From NCBI GenBank assembly GCA_905214995.1, contig CAJMOT010000039.1, forward strand, positions 1 to 17,407: a stretch of DNA of 17,407 nt, in the 5' to 3' direction. The notes beneath the pieces were generated by a model. The model searched no databases and was not told the origin of the DNA. It saw only the letters and a program-made list of their open reading frames with translations. Of this stretch, positions 1 to 7,475 are shown piece by piece. Made by a program: the position numbers and the translations under genes. Every line of letters starts with the position of its first letter. The stretch's first letter is position 1. This stretch comes from an uncultured bacterium (GTDB lineage Bacteria; Verrucomicrobiota; Verrucomicrobiia; Opitutales; Intestinicryptomonadaceae).

Positions 1-365
1 GCGGCGCGGCACATGAACGCAAACCTCCCGCCGTTGTCGGAGTAGTCCGCGCCGTTGTAATTATATATGCCCGGGCGGTCGAAATACATGTTGAACTCCA
101 AAAGCAGGGCTTCCGCCCCTCCGAGGGGCGCCGACCACACGGACGCGCCGTATTCGAGCCCAAGGCCCATGCGCACCGAAAGGTTGTCCATCTGCTTTTT
201 CATGTCTCCGGAGCGCTTTACCGACGCATAGAGCGGCGTAAAAATCTTTACGTCGCAGCCCGTCTCGGCGAACCGCTTGGAAATCGACGACACCATGTCG
301 CCCAATCCGCCGGCCTTGGAAAAGGGGGCGCATTCCGGGGAAATCATGAGGATTTTCATTTTCAT
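1..365 (-). CDS. glgA: Glycogen synthase, N-terminal part (cut by left window edge)
   Basis: This is the first 121 residues of a GT5-family glycogen synthase, which in the cytoplasm transfers glucose from ADP-glucose to a growing alpha-1,4-glucan. The N-terminus reads MKMKILMISPECAPFSKAGG, and the KAGGLGD nucleotide-sugar-binding motif lies at residues 17-23. A second family-typical stretch, RPGIYNYNGADYSDNGGRFA, follows near the window edge. The start is taken at the ATG at 365; the ATG at 359 (two codons in) is also possible. Neither has a clear Shine-Dalgarno site, since the upstream bases are an A-run followed by CACGTGTT. The C-terminal catalytic half lies outside the window. The gene is divergent from the decayed gene at 607. 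The family call is firm; the sugar donor (ADP- rather than UDP-glucose) is inferred from bacterial family members. Confidence 0.95.
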   Translation of the reverse strand, partial: MKMKILMISPECAPFSKAGGLGDMVSSISKRFAETGCDVKIFTPLYASVKRSGDMKKQMDNLSVRMGLGLEYGASVWSAPLGGAEALLLEFNMYFDRPGIYNYNGADYSDNGGRFAFMCRA

Positions 366-606
366 AACACGTGCGTTTTTTTTTGCGCAAAGGCATTTTG
401 GGCGCCGATGCTGCAAGTTAAAAATCGGTAAATCCTCCCAGAGAAGACGGCGATTTGCAAAACTTTTTTTCGGTCGTTTTTTGAGGCAAACGGAATCCTC
501 CGCGGCGGCGCGCGCGCCCGCCGAACCGTTCCGCAAAAGGATTTGAAGCTTAACGGCAAAAAAGTTTTTCCTGCGATATTTTTGTTTTCAAAATACGGTT
601 TAAAAT
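366..606. promoter_or_regulatory. Intergenic region upstream of glgA
   Basis: No convincing gene is present in these 241 bp. The stretch is AT-rich with several T- and A-runs, and it must hold the glgA promoter (minus strand) and whatever drove the broken gene at 607. I could not pick convincing -35 and -10 boxes for either strand. A strong GC hairpin sits at 491-533 and is listed separately. Confidence 0.4.
491..533. repeat. Nested GC-rich inverted repeat
   Basis: CGGCGG (503-508) pairs with CCGCCG (518-523) around an alternating CG core. Outside this, CGGAA (491-495) pairs with TTCCG (529-533). The result is a stable two-tier hairpin in an otherwise AT-rich gap. It has no clean T-run immediately 3' of it on either strand, so it is not a standard intrinsic terminator. 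It may be part of the glgA leader, or only a structural element. Confidence 0.4.
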
Positions 607-1223
607 ATGAAAAAGATTTTTTTGACAATCGCCGTTTCGCTCGCGCTCCGCCCCGCTCTCGGCGCGAAAATCGCCGCGGGCGTCTACCGTGGCAAAGGGT
701 GACTATAACCGAAATGCTCTCCGATTTGCGGGAAATCGGAGTTCGCAATGTCTCGATGTTCGCAAAATATCTCGGCGCGGAAACGATGACCGCCGAGGCT
801 CCGGCGCGCGCCCTTCCGACTTACGGCGGGCTGGCAAAGGAATACGGCATAATGGCAAGGCTCTACGACCGCCCCGTCGGGCGGAAAGTCGGAATGGCGG
901 AACCGCCCTATTCGACGCCCGAAAAGACGGTCTCGGCGCGTTCCCCGACTGCGGGGACTGGGAGCGCTCGGGATTCGACATAATAAAAAGCGCTTGAAAA
1001 AACTCGGCGGGAAAATATCCGCCGTGAACATTCAGGATTTGACGGCGTTCGGCAAATGCGAGGAATACGGAAAGGGCGTTTTGCCGCTCGACGGATTTCT
1101 GGGGAATTCGCGGAGTTCGACGGCTGGTGCGTCGTGATCTTCGACGCCGCACCCGACCGCCCGCAAATAGAAAAAGTCGCCCCGTCGGTAAAATGCCTAG
1201 AAGCGCGCGGCTTTCAAAAATAG
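607..1223 (+). pseudogene. Decayed gene for a small secreted protein (four frame slips)
   Basis: An ATG at 607 opens a clear signal peptide (MKKIFLTIAVSLALRPALGA) that reaches a TGA at 700. Protein-like sequence then continues in other frames: VTITEMLSDLREIGVRNVSM from 699, DGLGAFPDCGDWERSGFDII up to a TGA at 995, LKKLGGKISAVNIQDLTAFG from 994, and FAEFDGWCVVIFDAAPDRPQ from about 1107 to a TAG at 1221-1223. The slips fall near 699, 915-935, 994 and 1104. Each is equivalent to a net loss of one base, and adding four bases back gives exactly 207 codons including stop. I do not recognise the family; the product looks like an exported protein of about 206 residues. Neighbouring genes are intact, which favours real decay, but uncorrected sequencing errors at short homopolymers are possible. 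It ends 64 bp before queA. Confidence 0.7.
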
Positions 1224-1287
1224 GCAAAAAAGTTCTCGCAAAAGGGGCGAATCGGGGGAAAATGTCCGGAATTTTTCGATTCAAACG

Positions 1288-2370
1288 ATGGATTCCTCCG
1301 AACTGGACTACGACCTGCCCGAAGAGCGCATAGCGCGCTTCCCGTCCCGCCGCCGCGACGCCTGCAAGCTGCTGGCGTACTCGCGCAAGACGGGGGAAAT
1401 CGCGCACGCGAAGTTCGCGGATCTGCCGGACATTCTCGAAAAACCCCACAATTTTTTCCGCAACTCCGCATCCGTGCTAAAAGCGCGGATATTCGCGCGC
1501 AAGCCGACCGGCGGGGGAGTCGAATGCCTCCTGCTATCTCCGCTCGACGGCGGCCGCGAGTGGCTTTGCATGCTGAAACCCGGCAGGCGGCTGCCGGCGG
1601 GCTCGCGCTTCGGAATCGACGGCGTTTTCTCGGCTGAGGTGCTGTCGAAGGACGCCGAGGGCAACGCCGCCGTGCGCTTCGACACTTTCGGAAACGGGGG
1701 GGTCATAGAGATGAGCGAGCGCGTCGGCGTGGTTCCCCTGCCCCCGTACATCGCCCGCGACCAAAAGTCGCCCGACTACGACAGGGACTTCGACAACGAA
1801 TATTACCAGACTGTCTACGCCGACCCCTCCAAGCGCGTCGCTGCGGCGGCTCCGACGGCGGGCCTGCACTTCACGCCCGAACTCGACGAAAGGCTTCGCG
1901 CGCGCGGGCACGCCTTCCATTCGCTCACCCTGCACGTGGGGCTCGGCACGTTCAGGCCCATGAAGACCGAAAGAGTGGAGGATTTTCAAATACACTCGGA
2001 AATATACGAAATCCCCGCCGAAACGCTCGCGGCGATGGGCGACGCCTCGCGCCCGAAGCTCGCGGTGGGAACTACGTCGCTCAGGGCCATGGAGGACTAT
2101 TGGCGCAAAAACGGCGCGCCGCCCCGTGACTGCGCGCGGCCTGTCGCGGACTCGGCAAAAATATTCGTCTATCCGCCGCAGCGCATACTTTCCGCCGACG
2201 CGCTCGTCACCAACTTCCACCTGCCCCGCTCCTCCCTGATGTGCCTGGTGGCGGCATTTTTAAGCCCCGGCGACGCGGACGGCGTCAAAATGCTGAAAGA
2301 CCTCTACCGGCTCGCCATAGAGAAAAAATACGACTTTTATTCCTACGGCGACGCCATGCTGATATTGTAA
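1288..2370 (+). CDS. queA: tRNA preQ1(34) S-adenosylmethionine ribosyltransferase-isomerase
   Basis: QueA moves the ribosyl part of SAM onto preQ1 at the wobble base of tRNAs for Asp, Asn, His and Tyr, forming epoxyqueuosine. At 360 residues it has the family's usual length. Visible motifs are LDYDLPEERIARFPSRRRDA (near residues 6-25), PLPPYI (150-155), YQTVYA (173-178), AAPTAGLHFT (187-196), LHVGLGTFRP (215-224), TTSLRAME (262-269), TNFHLP (308-313) and the C-terminal YSYGDAMLIL. The ATG at 1288 places the N-terminal motif correctly, although the ribosome binding site is weak. One oddity is that the usual NNTRVxxAR segment reads NSASVLKAR (near 59-67), so the conserved Asn-Thr-Arg is replaced. 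No other queuosine gene lies nearby. The 67-bp gap to the convergent gene at 2438 shows no clear terminator. Confidence 0.95.
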   Translation: MDSSELDYDLPEERIARFPSRRRDACKLLAYSRKTGEIAHAKFADLPDILEKPHNFFRNSASVLKARIFARKPTGGGVECLLLSPLDGGREWLCMLKPGRRLPAGSRFGIDGVFSAEVLSKDAEGNAAVRFDTFGNGGVIEMSERVGVVPLPPYIARDQKSPDYDRDFDNEYYQTVYADPSKRVAAAAPTAGLHFTPELDERLRARGHAFHSLTLHVGLGTFRPMKTERVEDFQIHSEIYEIPAETLAAMGDASRPKLAVGTTSLRAMEDYWRKNGAPPRDCARPVADSAKIFVYPPQRILSADALVTNFHLPRSSLMCLVAAFLSPGDADGVKMLKDLYRLAIEKKYDFYSYGDAMLIL

Positions 2371-2437
2371 TGGCGCTCCGCAAACCCGGCATGATAGAGT
2401 GGCAAAACGCCTCCGGACATTCACGCGCCAACCGCGC

Positions 2438-3289
2438 TTAAACCTTGCGCAAGTTCATCATCTTTTCGAGCTTTGAGGTGACGATGTTGTAGGCCTCCTC
2501 CACGGTTTCGGCGTACTCGAAAAAGCCGAGGTCGGACTTCGTTATGACGTCGGTCTTTACGAGCCAATCGAAGTCCACCGCGTTTTCCCAGAATTTTTTG
2601 CCGAAGAGCACCGTCGGAATGTACGAATGCGTCTTGCGGGTTTTCATCAGCGTGAAAACCTCAAAGAATTCGTCGAATGTTCCGGTGCCGCCCGGAAAGA
2701 CGACGAGCGCCTTGGCGAAAAACAGCAGCCAGAATTTGCGCATGAGAAAATAATTGAAGTTTATCCATACGCCCCTGTCGAGATACTTGTTGCGCTTCTG
2801 TTCGTCGGGAATCACGATGGTGGCCCCCACGGGGGTTCCGCCAGCCTTGTACGCGCCCTTGTTGGCGGCCTCCATGATTCCGGGGCCGCCGCCCGTCATT
2901 ATGTAAAATTTTTCGTCCTCTGGCAAATCGAGGCAGTTGGACCACTCTTGCAGCCTGCGCGCGAGCTCCTCGGCGGCGGTGTAGTATTTGGACATTTCGC
3001 ACGCCATTTTTGCCGCTTCCAACCCCTCCTTCGAGCCCGAGCGCTTCTTGGCGGCCGCAAGCTCCTTTTGCGCCGCGTCCTCCGGCTTTATGCGCGAGGC
3101 CCCGAAAAAGGTTATTGTGTTTTGGATTTTCTCCTGCTCGAATATGAACGCGGGCATCAACAGGTCGCGCTGAATGCGCATGAGACGCTCCGACATTCCC
3201 TCGAAAGCGCACTCAATGGGCTGATCGCAGCTCTTTTCGGCCGCGGTTTCCGGATACTTTTTCAGTTCAGCAGCTTTTTTGGATTTCAT
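2438..3289 (-). CDS. LOG-family (TIGR00730-type) nucleoside 5'-monophosphate phosphoribohydrolase
   Basis: This is a cytoplasmic Rossmann-fold protein of the LOG/'lysine decarboxylase-like' family. Characterised members cleave nucleoside monophosphates to base and ribose 5-phosphate, including cytokinin precursors. Two diagnostic motifs are visible: GGGPGIMEAANKGA (133-146) and PGGTGTFDE (199-207), with MRK (183-185) between them supplying the expected Arg-Lys pair. At 283 residues it is a longer version; the first 55-60 residues are a charged helical extension before the Rossmann core (ITFFGASR, 59-66). The gene lies 30 bp downstream of the lipoprotein gene on the same strand and is probably cotranscribed with it. 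It converges on queA. The family is certain; the bacterial substrate is not, and the old 'lysine decarboxylase' label should be avoided. Confidence 0.88.
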   Translation of the reverse strand: MKSKKAAELKKYPETAAEKSCDQPIECAFEGMSERLMRIQRDLLMPAFIFEQEKIQNTITFFGASRIKPEDAAQKELAAAKKRSGSKEGLEAAKMACEMSKYYTAAEELARRLQEWSNCLDLPEDEKFYIMTGGGPGIMEAANKGAYKAGGTPVGATIVIPDEQKRNKYLDRGVWINFNYFLMRKFWLLFFAKALVVFPGGTGTFDEFFEVFTLMKTRKTHSYIPTVLFGKKFWENAVDFDWLVKTDVITKSDLGFFEYAETVEEAYNIVTSKLEKMMNLRKV

Positions 3290-3319
3290 AAATCGGCTTT
3301 CGAAAAGTTGGAAGTTGCG

Positions 3320-4369
3320 CTATTTGGCGGAAGCGTCCGGCTTCGATATCTCGGGATTTTCGCCGCCCGCGGGAGCTTTTTCCGCTTCGGCGGGCTCCCC
3401 GCCCTCCGCGGAGTCGATCTCGTTTACCGCCTCCGAAACGCCCGAGAGGAGCTCGTCCTTGGGCTGGGAGGATTTGACGGAAACGGGGATTTTGACTTCG
3501 TCGAACCCGACGCCCTGAATGTAGAGGAAGCCCTCTCCCTCCGCGCCGCCTTTCAAGGCGACGCTGACGCTCGAGCGCCCTTCCGGAACGACGGCCTCGT
3601 CCATTATGACGGAGCTGGGGATATTGGTCTTAACGTCTATCGGATAGCCGCCCTCGGGGGCGGTGAAGCCGATGCCGAAAATCACGTTTACGATCTCCCC
3701 GCTCTTTATGTCGATTTTCTTGGGGGAAACCTGCATTTCGGCGGCGTCGACCCTGAACTGGCCTATCCACATGTCGCCGTCGGAACCGACGAGCTTGACT
3801 TCGTAGTCCTCGCCGGATTTGAGAGGCGGAACTATGAAGTTTATCGTCGCCCTCGAAACGTATTCGGTGTCGGCCGGAACTCCGCCTATGACAATTTTGT
3901 CGAGCTTGTCAAACCCCCTGCCGAGCACGGGGACGACGGTACCCACCGGCCCCCTCTCGCTCTGGAGGGTGACGACGTACCTGCGGACGGGTTCAAGCGT
4001 ATAGACCGTGGGGCTCGTGAGGGTGCGCTCCTGCTCTTCGCTCTCTACGGTGTTCTTCACCTTGTATTTCAAGGTGAAGTAGTATCTTGCGTATTTTCTG
4101 CCCTTGGGCAAACGGTAGTCGTACTCGTAAATGCGCTCGTTCTCGAGATTTTTGACCGCCTTCATGGGAATCGTTTTCTCGTCGATTACGATGAAGGGTT
4201 CTATGGAACCGGGGATAATTGAGCCGTCGTTTATGTGCGCGCTCATGCTGAGAGTGTAGAGCCCCGAGGAGTTTTCGGGCATTCTTTCGGGCGTGAGGTT
4301 TGTGAGCCCCGCGCATCCGGAGAGCAGCAGGGCCGCCGCGGAAAAAACGAGTGATAATTTTTTTGCCAT
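3320..4369 (-). CDS. Lipoprotein with TIG/IPT-like domain
   Basis: The protein has 349 residues. The N-terminus (MAKKLSLVFSAAALLLSGCA) is a lipoprotein signal with lipobox LSGC, so Cys19 should be lipidated and the protein anchored in an envelope membrane. An all-beta body follows. Residues about 133-208 resemble an IPT/TIG immunoglobulin-like fold (PVGTVVPVLGRGF, then KIVIGGVPA and ATINFIVPP). Residues 211-298 form a second beta domain. The tail (302-349) is a low-complexity, Glu/Ala/Pro/Gly-rich stretch that is probably disordered. I recognise no catalytic motif, so a structural or binding role is the most that can be inferred. It is the first gene of a likely two-gene unit with the LOG-family gene and diverges from hemW across 52 AT-rich bases. 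Confidence 0.75.
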   Translation of the reverse strand: MAKKLSLVFSAAALLLSGCAGLTNLTPERMPENSSGLYTLSMSAHINDGSIIPGSIEPFIVIDEKTIPMKAVKNLENERIYEYDYRLPKGRKYARYYFTLKYKVKNTVESEEQERTLTSPTVYTLEPVRRYVVTLQSERGPVGTVVPVLGRGFDKLDKIVIGGVPADTEYVSRATINFIVPPLKSGEDYEVKLVGSDGDMWIGQFRVDAAEMQVSPKKIDIKSGEIVNVIFGIGFTAPEGGYPIDVKTNIPSSVIMDEAVVPEGRSSVSVALKGGAEGEGFLYIQGVGFDEVKIPVSVKSSQPKDELLSGVSEAVNEIDSAEGGEPAEAEKAPAGGENPEISKPDASAK

Positions 4370-4421
4370 ATGAGTCGGTTTTGTTTTATTGCGTTGATTT
4401 TATTAAATAATAGCGCCTCCC
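4370..4421. promoter_or_regulatory. Divergent promoter region, lipoprotein gene / hemW
   Basis: Fifty-two bases separate the two divergent starts, so both promoters should lie here or in the gene ends. The sequence is strongly AT-rich. For hemW, TTGTTT (4381-4386) and TAAATA (4404-4409) have a 17-base spacing, but this would leave a leader of only a few bases. On the minus strand TATTAT at about 4407-4412 could be a -10 box. Neither start has a clear Shine-Dalgarno site. The box assignments are tentative. Confidence 0.3.
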
Positions 4422-5555
4422 ATGCAAGCCATTTTCGAGAATTTCGGAATTTACGCGCACGTCCCGTTTTGCTCGAAGCCGTGCGGGTACTGCCGGTTTT
4501 ACAAGCTGCGCCCGAAGCCGGAGGACATCGCCGAATATGTAAGGGCTTGCGCGGCGGAGGCCGAATCGCTCGCGCGCGAGGGCGTCCCCGAAAAAATCGA
4601 CACGATGTTCTGGGGCGGCGGAACCCCGTCCTCGCTCTCGGAGGGCGAAATTGAAAGCCTGGCGGATGCGCTCGGAAGATTCCGTCCGTCGCGGGAGTGG
4701 ACGGCAGAAGTCTCGCCGTCGTCCGCGTCGCGCGGAAAGCTCGAAACGCTTAAGAGAATCGGAGTCACGCGGATTTCCCTCGGGGTGCAGAGCTTCGACG
4801 AGGGCGTCCTGCGCTCCCTCGGCAGGGCGCACACGCTGAAAGAGACGCTGAAGGCAATAGACGCCGTGGCGGAGGCGGGATTTGAAAATTTTTCGATAGA
4901 CCTGATTTTCGGGGCGAAAGGCCAGACGGAAAGCCAATGGAGGGCCGACCTGCGCCGAGCCGCCGAATGCCCCGTAAACCACATAAGCGCGTACTGCCTC
5001 GAATTTGAGAGCGGGACTTCCTGCTGCGGCGGGATAACCGGCGCCGAAGAAATCGAAAAGCGCGCGAGGGAGGGCGATTTTTTTGAAATCGCCATGGACG
5101 AACTCCCCGCGCTCGGGTTCAGGCAGTACGAAATATCGAACTACGCGCGCGAAGGCGGGGAGTGCCTGCACAACCTGTCTACGTGGCACATGGCGCAATG
5201 GGCGGGCGTCGGGCCCTCGGCGGCGTCGCAGTTCGGCGGATGCCGCAGGCGCAACGCCCCGAATTTTGAGAAGTGGAAACTCGGCATAGAAAACTCCGCG
5301 CCGGCATACGAGGACGCCGTAAGGCTCGACGACGACGAGATGTTCTCGAGCGCGCTCATATTCGGGCTGCGAATGAACGAGGGCGTGGATTTGTCCGTCT
5401 TGCAGGCGCGCTTTCCGAAAGCCGACTGCGGCAGGTACGGGGAGAGCATAAAATTTCTCGAGGGACTCGGGCTGCTTGAAGCGTCGAAAGACAGGCTGCG
5501 CCTGACGCGCGCGGGCAGGCTTGTTGCGGACTCGGTTGCCGTCGAGCTCCTGTAA
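4422..5555 (+). CDS. hemW: Radical SAM heme chaperone HemW (HemN-like)
   Basis: HemW binds heme and a 4Fe-4S cluster and is thought to deliver heme to target proteins. It is often mis-annotated as coproporphyrinogen III oxidase HemN. The radical SAM cluster motif CxxxCxxC is Cys17, Cys21 and Cys24 within YAHVPFCSKPCGYCRF. It is preceded by the HemW-type YxHxPFC, and a fourth Cys of the HemN type (CxC) is absent. Further motifs are GGGTPS (65-70), ISLGVQSF (118-125), HISAYCLEFE (187-196), QYEISNYA (235-242) and CLHN (248-251). At 377 residues it is the usual length. Two small departures are Arg25 where many members have Asp after the third Cys, and a CC pair at 201-202 after the ESGTS segment. 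The gene stands alone on the plus strand and ends 7 bp from the convergent small membrane gene, with no visible terminator. Confidence 0.92.
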   Translation: MQAIFENFGIYAHVPFCSKPCGYCRFYKLRPKPEDIAEYVRACAAEAESLAREGVPEKIDTMFWGGGTPSSLSEGEIESLADALGRFRPSREWTAEVSPSSASRGKLETLKRIGVTRISLGVQSFDEGVLRSLGRAHTLKETLKAIDAVAEAGFENFSIDLIFGAKGQTESQWRADLRRAAECPVNHISAYCLEFESGTSCCGGITGAEEIEKRAREGDFFEIAMDELPALGFRQYEISNYAREGGECLHNLSTWHMAQWAGVGPSAASQFGGCRRRNAPNFEKWKLGIENSAPAYEDAVRLDDDEMFSSALIFGLRMNEGVDLSVLQARFPKADCGRYGESIKFLEGLGLLEASKDRLRLTRAGRLVADSVAVELL

Positions 5556-5562
5556 GCCCGCG

Positions 5563-5751
5563 CTATTTGCGGCGCCCGGGGCGGCGCGCGCCCTTCGGAG
5601 AGCCGGATTTCCCGCCCGCGGAATCGGGCTGCGCCGGAATTTCTTCGCCCTTCGCGGATTCCGAAAAAAGCACCTTATACAGGCACCACGCGAAGAGGGC
5701 GGTAAAGGAGCCCACCGACAGAATGAAAGTCGCCCAGCCGCCTAAGCTCAT
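5563..5751 (-). CDS. Small single-span membrane protein, likely transporter accessory subunit
   Basis: This 62-residue protein has one predicted membrane helix at about residues 6-29 (WATFILSVGSFTALFAWCLY). A hydrophilic, basic tail rich in Ser, Gly, Pro and Arg follows and ends in RRPGRRK. Its ATG overlaps the stop codon of the sodium-dependent transporter gene (ATGA), so translation is probably coupled. A similar arrangement is known from the MetP/MetS methionine-alanine importer of Corynebacterium, where the small MetS subunit follows the NSS-family MetP. By context this is a MetS-like subunit, although I see no residue-level MetS signature. By the positive-inside rule the basic C-terminal tail should face the cytoplasm. 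It is the last gene of the long minus-strand run. Confidence 0.72.
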   Translation of the reverse strand: MSLGGWATFILSVGSFTALFAWCLYKVLFSESAKGEEIPAQPDSAGGKSGSPKGARRPGRRK

Positions 5752-7475
5752 TTTTCAGCCCTCCCGCCGGGAAATCTGTCATACCTGCGCGACATGGAAA
5801 GTATCATCGCATAAAATACGTAAAGCGCGCCGATTATCGCGACCGCCATTACCGCTACCGGATTGCGCGGGTGGGACTCGGAGCCGACCAGATCGAGGAT
5901 GTACGGGCTTATAGAGCCGCTGCCGACGATCCCGAAAACGTCCTTTGCAAGCCACATCAAAAACACGCCTATCAGCAGCGCGGGAGTCACGTATTTTATG
6001 AGGAAGGCGTAAAATTTCGGAAGGCGGATCTGCGCGCCTATGTTCGCGAGCCTCATGCCCCGCTCCGCCCCGAAATGCCACGCAAACAAAATCGTCTGGA
6101 CTATTGCGAAAAAGTATATCGCCACCTGCCCCATCCAGAAGTCGAAAGTGTCCATCGCCTTCAAATTCTCCGAGAAGTAGACCACGAACCCCGATATGAA
6201 AAACGCTATCACCCCGAGAAGCAGCGTCGAAAATTTGCGCTTTATCCTCACAGCCTCCTCTATGAAAGCCATGCTCGGCTGGAGCATTGAAAGCGAGCTC
6301 GTCACCGCCGCGAGGTAGAGCAGGAAGAAGAACATGAAGCCGAAAGCCCACCCGAGCGGAATCTGCGCGAAAAACAGCGGCAGCGCTTTGAAGCCGAGGT
6401 CGAACAGGCTCAGCCCCGCGCCCATCACGCCCGATATTCCGAAGAACGCCACCGCCGCCGGAACCGTTATCATGCCGCCGAGGCAAACCTCGCAAAATTC
6501 GTTGGCGCTGCACGATGTCACGGAGCTTAGAACTATGTCGTCATTGCGCTTCAAATAGCTTGCATAGGTCATTATGGCGCTGAACCCGACGGTCAGGCTG
6601 AAAAACACCTGCCCCGCCGCCGCTATCCAGATCGACGGGTTTGAAAGCTGCTCCAAAACGGAAATGCGGCGTATCCGGACCTTTCCTCCGCCCTCCGCGA
6701 CTTTCTTTTCCGCGGCGCGCATTTCGATGCCGCCGACGAGCCTCTGCGCCTCGACCCATTTTCCGCCCCTGTTCTCCTCCAACACGACTTTTACCGGATT
6801 CCACATGAACCCAAGGCCCTGGTTAATGGTGCGCTCTGGGTGTTCCGGAGTGACATCCGAAAGCGTCATCATGCGCGCCACGATCACCACCGCAAGGACG
6901 ATGAGGGTAGGCATTGCGTATTTGCAAAAGAGCTCTATGCCCTTCGACACTCCGCGGTATATGAGGACGAAATTCAGCGCGAACGAAAACAGAAAATAGA
7001 CGAGCACTCCCCCGAGCCCGAATTTGAGCGAACTGCCGTCCCCGCCCGCGCCCACGAAGTCGGCGAAAAATCCGCCGGATTCACCGAGGGTCTTGAAGTC
7101 GAGCGAGCCGAAGAGAAAGTTTGCCGCATATCCGAGGCACCACGCCTCTATGTAGACGTAGTAGCAGAAAATTATCATCGTAAGCAGCGCCCCGATCGCC
7201 CCGATGTACGCCGTTTTCTTGCTCCCGCCGAAAAACCCCATTATTCCCGCGGGAGAATGGTAGCCGTTGGCGCCGCCGTGCCTGCCCATAGTCCACTCGC
7301 AAACCGCGATCGGCAGCCCCAGCAGAAAAAACGAAATCACATACGCGAGCATGAACGACGCCCCGCCATACATCGCCACCTGCCCGGGGAATTTCAGAAA
7401 ATTCCCGAGCCCCACCGCGCTGCCCGCGACGGCGAGAATCGCGCCGAACCTCGAATTCCAGGACTCAGGCTTCAT
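5748..7475 (-). CDS. Sodium-dependent amino-acid transporter (NSS/SNF, LeuT-fold)
   Basis: This inner-membrane symporter of the neurotransmitter:sodium symporter family probably imports amino acids with Na+. The start is placed at the ATG at 7475 (MKPESWNSRF), because the LeuT-type first helix follows at once and GAGG/AAGG-like bases precede it. The open frame further upstream lies inside the previous gene. The sodium and substrate motif AGSAVGLGNFLKFP (17-30) matches LeuT TM1. Lys28 replaces the Arg (LeuT Arg30) of the extracellular gate. TM6 reads GQVFFSLTVGFSAIMTYASY (about 288-307). At 575 residues it is longer than LeuT, largely because of an extra hydrophilic segment at about 225-278 between TM5 and TM6, which should be outside the cell membrane. 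It overlaps the upstream acyltransferase gene by 11 bp and the downstream small gene by 4 bp. The substrate cannot be read from the sequence. Confidence 0.92.
   Translation of the reverse strand: MKPESWNSRFGAILAVAGSAVGLGNFLKFPGQVAMYGGASFMLAYVISFFLLGLPIAVCEWTMGRHGGANGYHSPAGIMGFFGGSKKTAYIGAIGALLTMIIFCYYVYIEAWCLGYAANFLFGSLDFKTLGESGGFFADFVGAGGDGSSLKFGLGGVLVYFLFSFALNFVLIYRGVSKGIELFCKYAMPTLIVLAVVIVARMMTLSDVTPEHPERTINQGLGFMWNPVKVVLEENRGGKWVEAQRLVGGIEMRAAEKKVAEGGGKVRIRRISVLEQLSNPSIWIAAAGQVFFSLTVGFSAIMTYASYLKRNDDIVLSSVTSCSANEFCEVCLGGMITVPAAVAFFGISGVMGAGLSLFDLGFKALPLFFAQIPLGWAFGFMFFFLLYLAAVTSSLSMLQPSMAFIEEAVRIKRKFSTLLLGVIAFFISGFVVYFSENLKAMDTFDFWMGQVAIYFFAIVQTILFAWHFGAERGMRLANIGAQIRLPKFYAFLIKYVTPALLIGVFLMWLAKDVFGIVGSGSISPYILDLVGSESHPRNPVAVMAVAIIGALYVFYAMILSMSRRYDRFPGGRAEK

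Noticed and set aside
703..1449. Minus-strand open frame of 248 codons across the decayed gene
   Set aside because: It is Arg-rich, overlaps the start of queA, and has no motif. The plus-strand pieces read as a coherent secreted protein instead.
2627..4222. Plus-strand open frame of 531 codons
   Set aside because: It lies opposite the LOG-family and lipoprotein genes, which have clear motifs and a lipobox. Its translation is Ala/Gly/Leu/Arg-rich with no recognisable domain, typical of an antisense shadow in GC-rich DNA.
4422..5555. Annotation as oxygen-independent coproporphyrinogen III oxidase (HemN)
   Set aside because: The cluster motif has three cysteines (CxxxCxxC followed by Arg-Phe) without the HemN CxC, and the protein is about 80 residues shorter than HemN, so HemW fits better.
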